This document shows, piece by piece, positions 7,005-13,292 of a stretch of DNA of 13,292 nucleotides (within the stretch, counting starts at the first letter, position 1; each line of letters begins with the position of its first letter). The stretch comes from Pavlovales sp. CCMP2436 (Eukaryota; Haptophyta; Pavlovophyceae; Pavlovales), in contig MU631378.1 of NCBI GenBank assembly GCA_026770615.1, forward strand, positions 234,019 to 247,310. The letters are read 5' to 3'. The position numbers and the translations under genes are program-made. Under the pieces are notes generated by a model. The model was not told the DNA's origin, searched no databases, and was given only the letters and a program-made list of their open reading frames with translations.

Positions 7005-7319
7005 TCAGCGGTGGGGACGGTATCCGGGTGTTCGGGGTGGATCCCTGGATCTGAGTGTTTTTCAACACTTAATCCAGTGATATCTTCCAGGGGGCGGACG
7101 TTTAACTAGAAACTAACACACTACTTTCATATGTTTATACTGTGCAATTGTAAAAACTGTGCTGATACTCGTCGCGCGGCTGATGACCCGCGCTCGTCTC
7201 AGCCCACGCTCGTCTCACTTGAGATGAAGAAGCCGGTGCTGTGGGCATGGGTTGGTGCAAAGACGTGTACGTGGCTGCGTGTGCCCACTACCCCTTGAAC
7301 GTGCACCTGGCCCGACGAC
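7005..7319. other. Intergenic region with an imperfect hairpin, 3' of the GST gene
   Basis: An imperfect stem, CTGGATCTGAGTGTT (7045-7059) with AACACTTAATCCAG (7064-7077), encloses a 4-base loop. The rest (7078-7319) shows no gene or clear polyadenylation signal for the minus-strand GST gene ending at 7320. A near-tandem CGCTCGTCTCA (about 7190-7220) is present. Confidence 0.6.
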
Positions 7320-8405
7320 TCACTGTGTGAATGCGCGGATGTCGATGCTCGCCGCGGCCCAGGCCTCTTTGGTCACCACGGGCATCTCGGCGTAGAACTT
7401 GCGCACCTGCGGCAAGCTCGCGATCATTGCCTTGTGCTCCTTGACCCGCGGGTACTTGTTGAGGAAGGATGAGTCGATGCCTGCAAAGGACAGCGGGCGG
7501 GCAGCGGTTGGACAGGTGGGCGGACAGTGGGTGGGTGGCGGGGGCAGCAGTTGCGTCAGAGGGGTGCGTGCGAATAACGTCGCGACTGGCTGGAAGCACA
7601 CGCGAGTGGCTGTGTTAAGCCCGTACCGTCGAGCCAGCCCGAAGCCAGCTGCGCGGCCATTGAGAAGACGACGACGTCGGCGATGGTCAGCTTCGTGCCC
7701 ACGAGGAAGGGCGTGGTCGAGGCCTTGAGCTGATTCTCGATGTGCGCCCATTGCTTCGCGAGGCCGCCGCCCTCGAGCAGCAGCGCCTTGCGTGCGGCAA
7801 TCTGCTCGTCGCCCGCGAGGCTGAACGTCGGCTTGATCTCGCCGAACATGTCCTCCTGTGTGGGAGCAAGCGTGGCAGACGCAGGCGGTCAGGCACTTGG
7901 CAGGGGGGTTAACGCGTGGCGCAAAGGGGGGGGGGTTGCGTGACGGCGCGGCGGCTTCACGCACGACGAGGAACACGATCGAGTCCAGCTTGGCCGCGAG
8001 CCAAGACGAGCAGCACGGGTAGAGGCCGCTCCGCTTGGCCGCGTAGCGCAAGATCGCCATGCTCTGCGCGAGCGGCTCGCAGCCGTCGGCGTAGAGCACG
8101 GGGAGCTGGCCGAAGGGCATGGTCGGCTTGCGCGCCTTCCACTCGTCGCCGCTGATGCGCTCGTCCGTGAACTTGATGCCGCCGATCGCGAACGCGAGGC
8201 GGATGGGCTCAGCGCGGCCGGGGATGGCAAAGTAGGTCAGCTTGAGGCCCTTGGCGCCGCAGCAGCGGTGGCAGCACTTGTACTTCCTGGCGAGCAGGAC
8301 GAGGCCGAGCAGGCCGAGGGCGAGGAGCAAGGAGGTCTGCGAGGACAGATAGGCGGCGAAATCGGTCGGCTGCGGGGCGGGGAGAAGGTCGGACATCGTC
8401 TTCAT
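7320..8405 (-). CDS. Membrane-anchored sigma-like glutathione S-transferase, three exons
   Basis: Exons on the minus strand are 8405-7965, 7855-7627 and 7480-7320, giving 276 residues and TGA at 7322-7320. The enzyme would conjugate glutathione to electrophilic substrates, or act as a glutathione-dependent isomerase/peroxidase like sigma-class relatives. The N-terminal thioredoxin-fold domain (about 54-130) starts LKLTYFAIPGRAEPIRLAFA. Tyr58 is the likely catalytic Tyr, Pro102 in FGQLPVLYADG the conserved cis-Pro, and Gln114-Ser115 in LAQSMAILRYAAK the glutathione-binding pair. The helical C-terminal domain (about 145-260) has the N-cap box TKLTIADVVVF (Thr204/Asp207). Before the enzyme is an extra ~50 residues: a hydrophobic helix (about 23-39, TSLLLALGLLGLVLLAR), then KYKCCHRCCGAK, a basic Cys cluster suited to a membrane-proximal position and possibly S-acylation. 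Two in-frame ATGs (8405, 8396) are possible starts. All splice junctions keep frame and canonical residues, so the gene looks intact. Confidence 0.9.
   Translation of the reverse strand: MKTMSDLLPAPQPTDFAAYLSSQTSLLLALGLLGLVLLARKYKCCHRCCGAKGLKLTYFAIPGRAEPIRLAFAIGGIKFTDERISGDEWKARKPTMPFGQLPVLYADGCEPLAQSMAILRYAAKRSGLYPCCSSWLAAKLDSIVFLVVREAAAPSRNPPPFAPRVNPPAKCLTACVCHACSHTGGHVRRDQADVQPRGRRADCRTQGAAARGRRPREAMGAHRESAQGLDHALPRGHEADHRRRRRLLNGRAAGFGLARRYGLNTATRVCFQPVATLFARTPLTQLLPPPPTHCPPTCPTAARPLSFAGIDSSFLNKYPRVKEHKAMIASLPQVRKFYAEMPVVTKEAWAAASIDIRAFTQ
7481..7626 (-). other. GST intron 2 (146 bp)
   Basis: On the minus strand the donor is GACG|GTACGG and the acceptor TCCTTTGCAG|GCATCG, phase 1. Joining restores WLDGIDSSFLNKYPRVKEH, typical of the GST C-terminal domain. 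The intron is C-rich before the acceptor. Confidence 0.85.
7856..7964 (-). other. GST intron 1 (109 bp)
   Basis: On the minus strand the donor is GTC|GTGCGT and the acceptor CCCACACAG|GAGGAC, phase 0. Joining gives FLV-EDMFGEI, as expected between the two GST domains. It contains a run of ten to eleven C (minus strand). Reading through it gives a spurious 361-codon frame. Confidence 0.85.
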
Positions 8406-8483
8406 GTCGGGGGTTGACTGAGTGGGCGGTCTCGAACGCGAAATTCGACTTTTGGACGGAGGCCGGCCGCCGCTGATCGCCGA

Positions 8484-8496
8484 TTTATTTTAAAAC
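8484..8496 (-). promoter_or_regulatory. Possible TATA-like element of the GST gene
   Basis: On the minus strand GTTTTAAAATAAA lies about 80-90 bases upstream of the first ATG in otherwise GC-rich sequence. Position and composition fit a TATA-like element; there is no independent support. Confidence 0.3.
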
Positions 8497-8518
8497 CTGC
8501 AGAGTGAGGCCTGTCAGG

Positions 8519-8566
8519 CCACTCGTCGGAAGGCGTCCGGACTGCCACCTCGGCCGGGCGAAGCAG
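8519..8566. repeat. 48-bp direct repeat, copy 1
   Basis: CCACTCGTCGGAAGGCGT followed by (C/T)(C/T)GGACT(G/A)CCACCTCGGC and so on matches 8865-8912 at 45 of 48 positions. A partial third echo (AAGGCGTCTGGACTGCC) follows at about 8570-8586. Copy 1 lies upstream of the GST gene, next to the TATA-like element. Confidence 0.9.
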
Positions 8567-8639
8567 TTCAAGGCGTCTGGACTGCCTGCTGCGAAGTAGG
8601 GCCGGCGCATGCCACCCTCTTCATGACCATATTGTGTGC

Positions 8640-8856
8640 TTAGGCTGCATTGAGGATTGGCCAGGTCTGCAACTGGTATTGAGTCCTCATGAATCTGAGG
8701 TTAGTCGCGCGTCAAGCGTCTTCGTTTGACAGGGGTGGTCCGTGCATTGGTGTCCGTTAGGGGTGTCGGCTCATATTGCATTGGTGGCATGGCCGCTGGT
8801 GCCTCGTTTTGAGTGATGCTGTCCGTTGGGGGTATGGGCTCATACTGTATAGTTGG
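8640..8856 (-). pseudogene. Inverted second copy of the 23-residue repeat-protein module
   Basis: On the minus strand the frame TIQYEPIPPTDSITQNEAPA (one full 69-bp unit, 8856-8788) is followed by PPMQYEPTPLTDTNARTTP, KRRRLTRD and TAA (8703-8701). This parallels the degenerate last unit and KRRCLMRN segment of the plus-strand ORF (about 6193-6270). Where the plus copy continues with CAA, this copy has TAA. Similarity runs on past the stop: GAGGACTCAATACCAGTTG and CAATGCAGCCTAAGC here parallel GAAGATTCATTAACAGGTG and CCATGCAGCCTAAGC at 6291-6335, with a 1-base indel. The sequence upstream of the unit differs from the plus copy; it starts in the 48-bp direct repeat. This is a truncated, broken copy. 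Confidence 0.8.
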
Positions 8857-8864
8857 TCGAGTGG

Positions 8865-8912
8865 CCACTCGTCGGAAGGCGTTTGGACTACCACCTCGGC
8901 CGGGCGAAGCAG
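8865..8912. repeat. 48-bp direct repeat, copy 2
   Basis: Matches 8519-8566 at 45 of 48 positions, 346 bases apart. It adjoins the 5' side of the inverted repeat-protein copy and is followed by AGGGCCGGCG, which also recurs after the longer copy 1 block at about 8597. Confidence 0.9.
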
Positions 8913-9160
8913 GGCCGGCGTCTGCCAGCCTGACGTGAGTCGCGAGTGCCAATGCCAACCGCGTCCATTCTACTCTGGTGCTTCGGTAGTGACCATACGG
9001 GGGATCGCGGGCAATAAGGACGACAAATTTTGAGCTTGAGGCTGAGCTTCTTAGCTGCTTCTTCGGGTCGACGGATCAGCAGGCTCAGCTTCTTAAAGCC
9101 TTCGGCGCCCTACATATTAAGTATTTTTTTAAAAAAGGGGGCGTACACAATAACTAACAG
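8913..9160. other. Spacer between repeat module and second retroelement
   Basis: No gene is seen. There is a near-duplication of AGGCT(G/C)AGCTTCTTA (about 9040-9056 and 9082-9097), and TTTTTTTAAAAAA at 9124-9136. The interval ends in TAACTAACAG at 9151-9160, where the retroelement reading frame opens. Confidence 0.5.
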
Positions 9161-11870
9161 TTACGCCCGGTCGCGCCCTCGTCGCGACTCGAGTCACACG
9201 CCTGGCTGGCATCATCCTTCGCAAACGGCGACCTGCCTCCCTGGTTCTACTTTGTGTTCTGCGCTGCACGGTGCGTGCCACTTTGCAAGTGCGCGGCCCA
9301 GGTCGGCGTCGCGGAGGCTGCGCGGCCAATCGGCATCTCGTGTGCGCTGAGACGGGGGCTCACCAAATGGGTCTTCCTCAACAAGGGTCTTCGCGGTGAG
9401 ATCGAGGAATACCTCTTCCCGCAGCAGCTGGGAGTCCTCGTCTCGGCAGGCGGCACCAAGCTCATCTTTGGGGTGCGTGAGCTGCTTGAAAACCCTCACG
9501 TTTGCATCGCAGGCTCCGACATCTACACCGCCTTCAATGAGGGAGACCGCGCAGAGATGGTAGCACGCACCCTCGTCAGCTCCCCCGGCCTAGCCCCGCT
9601 CGCACGCCTCTCCTACGCCACGCTCGCTCCCAAGTACCCGATCTTCGTCACTGGCAAGGGCGGCGGCCTGACGCCCATGGGCAGAGACGGCGAGACCGGT
9701 GTCGCTCAAGGGTCAGTAGAGGCTGGAGTCGCCTTTGCCATCTCCATCCACCCCGAGTTAAAGGTGCTCGACACCGAGCTGCGGCCATACAGTGGGGGCG
9801 CTCGGGCTGGCCACGACGACGTGCGTGCGTGCGGTCCGCCCTGGATCGTCTTCGCGGCGATGCAGCGCTTCCACGACGCGCTCTTCTTACGGCTCGGCCT
9901 TGTCGTGCAGCCGTCCAAGTGTGAATGCTGGATCGACGAGGCCCACATCGCCTCCCTCGACGCCCACCGTGGCTTGGTGACACGCAGCCACCTGCTCGAC
10001 GGCGCCCTGACCCCGCACTACGGCGTCATGTGCTACGGCGTCCCAATCGGCTCGGAGGAGTACGTTAAGCTTGCCCTCGCTGGCAAGTGTGACGAGATTG
10101 CCAGCATCTCAAACAAGCTAATCACAACGCTCAGCTCGTCACACAAGCAACAGCTCTGGCTTCTAACGCTCTTCTCCACCGCACGCAAATTTGATCACTT
10201 TGCCCGACACTGCTACCCGGACCAGGCGCGCGACGCGTGCACACGCTTCGACGCGATCATTCACACGCAGGCGACACACGCACTGGGAGTCTCGCTCGAC
10301 GACGACCAGCTTGCTACTGCCCGCCTCGCACTCTCCCGCCGCTACCGGGGCGCCGGACTTCGACGCATGGTTGACATCGCGCCTGCCGCTTTCTGTGGCG
10401 CCATGACCCAGGCAGTGCCCAACTTCCTTGACATCGTGGACGAGCCGACCGGCACCATCACGCAGCGCGGTATGCTCGAGCTACCGCAAGTGACGCTCGT
10501 AGTAGGGCGGAACTCCTTCCTGGACATGCGCGCGCATGGCTGGCGGTCATACCTGCACTTGCCGCAACCAGGCCTCCCTAGACCGCTACCGCCACCACGG
10601 CAGGGACAGGCGTTCCTCCGCTGCTGGCTCGAGATGCAGCAGGAGGCTGGCGTCGGTGCTAGAGCGATGATCAACGCAGACCTGCCAACCCGTGTGCTAC
10701 ACCTCCCCCTAGAAGAGGCCTGGCCGATGGTGCGCAGGGATCTCACAGGCAAGCCAAGCCTCAACATGCAGAAGGACCTCACCGAGGACCGCGAGGCTCA
10801 GCAGTTTGACGCGCTCAAGATGCGGATCAACGCGCTCCCGATCGCGTCGTGCACTTGGTTAGGAGCATCGACCGCAATAGCTCTGCCTGGGTGGCCGCGC
10901 TTCCGATTGGCTACGGCGCCTGCACCATCGGCGAGTGAGTGGAGATCACAGCACGCTTCTTCGGCGTCCCGAGTCCCATCTGCGTCGGCCTAGCCGCGCG
11001 CGGCGCGCGGTTGTTCAACCGCGACATCGACGTACACAGAGACAACATTGTCGCGCCACCGGGCAGAGCGTCACCGGCGACCACATCTCCAAGCTCAGGC
11101 ACGATCCGCTCCTCGCCCTCCTGGCTGAGGTTGCGAGGAGAATGGGTGCGCATGCGCGCACCGAGGCGGGAGACATCTTCGCCTCGGTACTCGCCTCCAA
11201 CCAGACCGCGTACCGGCTCTTTTTCGGTGGGGTAGGCCGGCGACCCGGGCCGAAGGTCGACCTCTACGCCGAGTACGACCACAAGGGTGGGCGGGCGGTC
11301 CCGCGACTGCTTGAACTCAAGACCATGGCGTTCTGCAGGACTCGGTACAGGGACACCGACGGCAACTACCCTGGGCGTGCTGTGGGCAGGCGAGCTGACT
11401 CGCTTCCGGTAGAACGCATGGCGGAGCTCATCAAGATTGATCGCGACTTCTTCCACACGACCCCCGGACAGACTGGCCCGATGCAGGCCCGCGCACAGAC
11501 CTTCTGCACTGCAGGCGGCCCCGCGTTCGCCGCCCTCGTGATTGGAGCGTTCGGCGAGTGGTCTGACGACCTGAAATCCTTCGTCGGGGACCTCGCCAGC
11601 ATGGGCGCAAGAGCGCTCCAAGCTCGCATGGGGGCCCCCTCCGCTGTGCAAGCGCGCAGCACTCTCCTGTGGAAGATGAGACGGGAGATCGGCATGTGCG
11701 CACTTTGAGGGCACGCCAAAGTCATCATTGCGCGCGCGGGATTGGAGCGCACCGGCACCTGCAACGGCGGCGGCACACGCACTGACAGCGACGACGACGG
11801 CAACCCCGACGAGTGGGCTGAGGGCGTGTACCACCTCCGCAGGGAGACACGGTTTGGGATCGGCGCCTAA
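9161..11870 (+). pseudogene. Non-LTR retrotransposon polyprotein remnant: reverse transcriptase plus PD-(D/E)XK-like nuclease
   Basis: Three frames tile one protein. Frame 1 (9161-~10848) is reverse transcriptase: SSFANGDLPPWFYF and ARPIGISCALRRGLTKWVF (fingers), a QLGVLVSAGG block, motif A SDIYTAFNEGDR (Asp 9518-9520), motif B GVAQGSVEAG (about 9698), and a motif C pair GHDD (Asp codons 9815-9820) then VRACGPP, followed by a long helical thumb. Frame 2 (~10849-~11070), VRSIDRNSSAWVAALPIGYG onward, has TGA at 10936-10938. Frame 3 (~11075-11708) carries VTGDHISKLRHDPLLALLAE, then KVDLYAEYD and RLLELKT, i.e. Asp (11259-11261) plus Glu-x-Lys (11313-11321), a PD-(D/E)XK arrangement. TGA at 11706-11708 is followed in frame by more coding-like codons to TAA 11868-11870. 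RT followed by restriction-like nuclease resembles the R2/CRE/NeSL-type layout. No functional protein is expected. Confidence 0.85.
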
Positions 11871-12021
11871 GTATGCCGCCTGGGTGACTACATGCCGCCT
11901 GGGTGACTGAATGTCGTCGCGCCTACACGCTCGGAGTCGACTACTTCTAAGACAGAATGTCTGCAACCCACTACCTGCTGCTCTTTTCTATAGTAAGTAA
12001 GTCGTAGTTCTCAAAAAAATT
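9161..12021 (+). mobile_element. Decayed RT-plus-nuclease retrotransposon copy, 5'-truncated
   Basis: The copy contains the RT and nuclease remnants, a 21-bp tandem duplication (ATGCCGCCTGGGTGACT twice, about 11874-11913) just after the last stop, and a 3' end TTTTCTATAGTAAGTAAGTC then GTAGTTCTCAAAAAAATTG (to about 12021). The 3' end resembles 5287-5328. The coding frame starts abruptly after TAACTAACAG at 9160 within the RT fingers, and no N-terminal DNA-binding domain is present. Both facts indicate 5' truncation. Confidence 0.75.
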
Positions 12022-12322
12022 GTATGTAGCGCGGGAGACTCGGAATAATCCGATAAAATCCGATCCAGAATAAATCCGTTAAGGGGTATGAATCCGATCA
12101 GAAACGAAAAACGCGCAATGTATCGACGAGCTGGGAAAGCGCTCGAATAACCCCATATGTAACGGGTTTCGGATTTTGCAATAATTATTGGCAACCTCAC
12201 AGGATTGTAATTCGTTTTATATATTTTTTCTGAGAGCCCGTGCGCGCCCGCCCCGCAGACCAAGAGCTACAGGCTGCACGCTGCGCCAGAGCTGCGTGCG
12301 ACGACGACGACGAATTCTGGTC

Positions 12323-12324
<2 letters not shown>
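12022..12324. other. AT-rich non-coding stretch
   Basis: It contains several AATCCGAT or AATCCG words (12045-12095) and a distant inverse GGGTTTCGGATTTT at about 12163-12176, a weak foldback. A short GAC repeat is at about 12298-12312. No coding signal. Confidence 0.5.
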
Positions 12325-12369
<45 letters not shown>

Positions 12370-12386
12370 CAGTGTGGGCTTCCGGG
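12325..12386. repeat. TA microsatellite with conserved 20-base flank
   Basis: About 21 TA units end at 12366 and are followed directly by GGCCAGTGTGGGCTTCCGGG (12367-12386), the exact reverse complement of 3604-3623. A short inverted pair CCAGTGT (12369-12375) / ACACTGG (12406-12412) follows. Confidence 0.95.
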
Positions 12387-12716
12387 TAAAGGGGTTACGG
12401 GACTGACACTGGAATTCTCTTAAATTTCAAACCTAGGTTTGGTCCAGGACCGCTATGTGACAGGAGTGGTTCGGCGGGTGTGACAGATGGCGGGCCGAGG
12501 GCCTTTTGGCGGGAGATTTGAACTGGCGGCGGGGGCGTCGGGGCCGTTGGCGGGCGTCTGGCGGGGCGTCGGGGCCAGTCAAAATTCTGAGATTTTCTAA
12601 ATAAAAATATAGGATTTAGTTATTGATGCAAATATCTATACTGGCATCGGGACAGCTGACGGTCCGGTACTGGGCCCGGTGCAAGGCGGGTACTAGGCTG
12701 GTTGCGAATGGCAAGG
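12387..12716. other. Non-coding stretch with GC-rich minisatellite
   Basis: CTGGCGG(C)GGGGCGTCGGGGCC occurs twice (about 12523-12545 and 12559-12577) separated by GTTGGCGGGCGT. Downstream is an AT-rich patch (12590-12640), then GGCTAGG repeats (about 12711-12740) that run into the 3' end of the minus-strand exon. No gene otherwise. Confidence 0.6.
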
Positions 12717-13094
12717 CTAGGCACGGATGGCTAGGCTAGGCGACAGGTTGACTTCGGCGGGGTCTTGAGCAACTAATGCTGCAGCAGGTGCGTGCTTGTC
12801 GGCGAGCAGGGAGGCGACGGGCATGTCCTCGTCGGTCTCGAGCGGCGGAAGGACGGACGGGGTGATATCGGGCACGGGAATCTGCGCGAAGTGGATGTTG
12901 GAGGCGCGTGCGTGGAAGTGGTTCTGATAGGTCACGAACCAGCCCGTGTGCAGCGCGAGCGTCGGGTCCTTGCGTTCGGCCACGTCGGTGGCCGCGTCGT
13001 AGAAGATCTGGTGCCACTTGGTCGCGGAGATGAACTTGTTGGAAGGCGTGTGCACCATGACCTGTGTCTGCCCGTACTTGGTCACCTTGTACAA
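12717..13094 (-). CDS. 3' exon of an unidentified protein
   Basis: A minus-strand frame of about 125 codons ends at TAG 12719-12717. Codons end almost always in G or C (AAG TAC GGG CAG ACA CAG GTC ATG), so it is real coding sequence. It reads LYKVTKYGQTQVMVHTPSNK, then FISATKWHQIFYDAATDVAE, an aromatic/His-rich stretch (LHTGWFVTYQNHFHARASNI), and an acidic, Pro-rich C-terminal part (PPLETDEDMPVASLLADKHA). The frame has a TGA just upstream (about 13107) and no ATG near the start, so it is an internal-to-terminal exon; TACAAG|GTGACC near 13086 is a possible acceptor with a poor pyrimidine tract. I do not recognise the family. The last ~20 residues may be overrun into repeat-derived sequence. 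Confidence 0.55.
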   Translation of the reverse strand: MYKVTKYGQTQVMVHTPSNKFISATKWHQIFYDAATDVAERKDPTLALHTGWFVTYQNHFHARASNIHFAQIPVPDITPSVLPPLETDEDMPVASLLADKHAPAAALVAQDPAEVNLSPSLAIRA

Positions 13095-13124
13095 GTGTGC
13101 GTGGGTTCATCGGACCTGACCGAC

Positions 13125-13274
13125 ATGGCGCTGACGCTCCTCCTGTTCGCGGGGGGGCAAGACCGACGGCTCAATTCGCACCTGGCGCCTCATCGAGCAT
13201 TCACCATCCTCGAAGCCAAGTCGGAGTCGATCGAGAGAAGGTGTGACGATCTCGAGGCAGCCATTCGAGGTTGA
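13125..13274 (+). CDS. Short hypothetical ORF with coiled-coil-like C-terminus
   Basis: ATG at 13125 opens 49 codons to TGA 13272-13274, starting MALTLLLFAGGQDRRLNSHL and ending TILEAKSESIERRCDDLEAA. The end has heptad-like spacing of Ile/Leu. Codons lean to G/C at third positions. It lies head-to-head with the minus-strand exon ending near 13094. It may be a fragment of a gene cut at this junction, or chance. Confidence 0.3.
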   Translation: MALTLLLFAGGQDRRLNSHLAPHRAFTILEAKSESIERRCDDLEAAIRG

Positions 13275-13292
13275 GGGATATTGGTGAAGGTT

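Noticed and set aside
7320..8405. Single uninterrupted 361-residue GST-like frame
   Set aside because: It reads through both introns into non-GST sequence. The three-exon model restores all expected GST motifs with canonical splice sites.
9648..9983. 111-codon Arg-rich minus-strand frame
   Set aside because: Shadow of the RT palm domain; low-complexity Arg-rich translation only.
5995..11708. Stop-codon reassignment (TAG as Glu/Gln, TGA read through)
   Set aside because: TAG, TAA and TGA all appear as plausible terminators here (GST ends TGA, exon B ends TAA, the 12717 exon ends TAG). The internal stops are in decayed elements beside frameshifts, so mutation explains them.
10911..11966. 351-codon minus-strand frame opposite the retroelement nuclease region
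   Set aside because: It lies antisense to the RT-nuclease coding and has the Arg/Ala/Pro/Ser-rich composition typical of a GC-rich shadow frame. The sense strand carries recognisable motifs.
12792..13110. Plus-strand frame opposite the minus-strand exon
   Set aside because: The minus strand has the codon bias. Only the part after 13110 is left as a weak plus-strand candidate.
1..13292. tRNA, rRNA and riboswitch genes
   Set aside because: Looked for T-loop words (GGTTCRANYCC) with acceptor pairing and for rRNA core words on both strands; none was convincing.

Overview
The window looks like nuclear DNA of a eukaryotic microbe, most likely a unicellular alga or related protist. GC-rich exons with strong third-codon G/C bias sit in AT-rich DNA full of TA, TAA and CT microsatellites. 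There are GT-AG spliceosomal introns, decayed non-LTR retrotransposon copies, and genes without Shine-Dalgarno/operon organisation. No rRNA, tRNA, CRISPR array or bacterial-type operon is visible. The lineage (haptophyte, stramenopile or other) cannot be fixed from sequence alone.

Layout. 1-1542: the 3' end of an unidentified gene. An AT-rich tandem repeat carries duplicated splice-acceptor sequence, followed by exon A (263-515, with a frame-breaking 53-bp duplication at its donor), an 817-bp microsatellite-bearing intron, and a terminal exon B (1333-1542). 1543-4400: non-coding and repeat-rich DNA with a GC-rich hairpin (2084-2174), a TIR-bounded element (2639-3040), TA/CT microsatellites, and one orphan exon-like stretch (3398-3545). 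4440-5330: the 3' end of a decayed LINE-like reverse transcriptase. 5480-5560: GC-rich short tandem repeats. 5641-6657: a reading frame with about six 69-bp (23-residue) repeats and a basic tail, interrupted by one TAG. A second, shorter copy of this module lies inverted at 8640-8856.

7320-8405 (minus strand) is the one clearly intact gene: a three-exon glutathione S-transferase of the sigma-like type with an N-terminal membrane anchor. It lies between the two inverted copies of the repeat-protein module. 9161-12021 holds a second retrotransposon, with a reverse transcriptase domain followed by a PD-(D/E)XK-like nuclease domain. It is broken by two frameshifts and two stop codons, and its last ~45 bases resemble the last bases of the LINE fragment at 5281-5330. 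12325-12366 is a TA microsatellite whose flank matches, in inverted orientation, the flank of the TA microsatellite near 3630. 12717-13094 (minus strand) is the 3' exon of an unidentified gene, and a short plus-strand frame (13125-13274) closes the window.

Apart from the GST, most of the window is retroelement and repeat debris. The main points of interest are the relationships between distant parts: shared retroelement 3' tails, inverted repeat-protein modules around the GST, and the matching microsatellite flanks.
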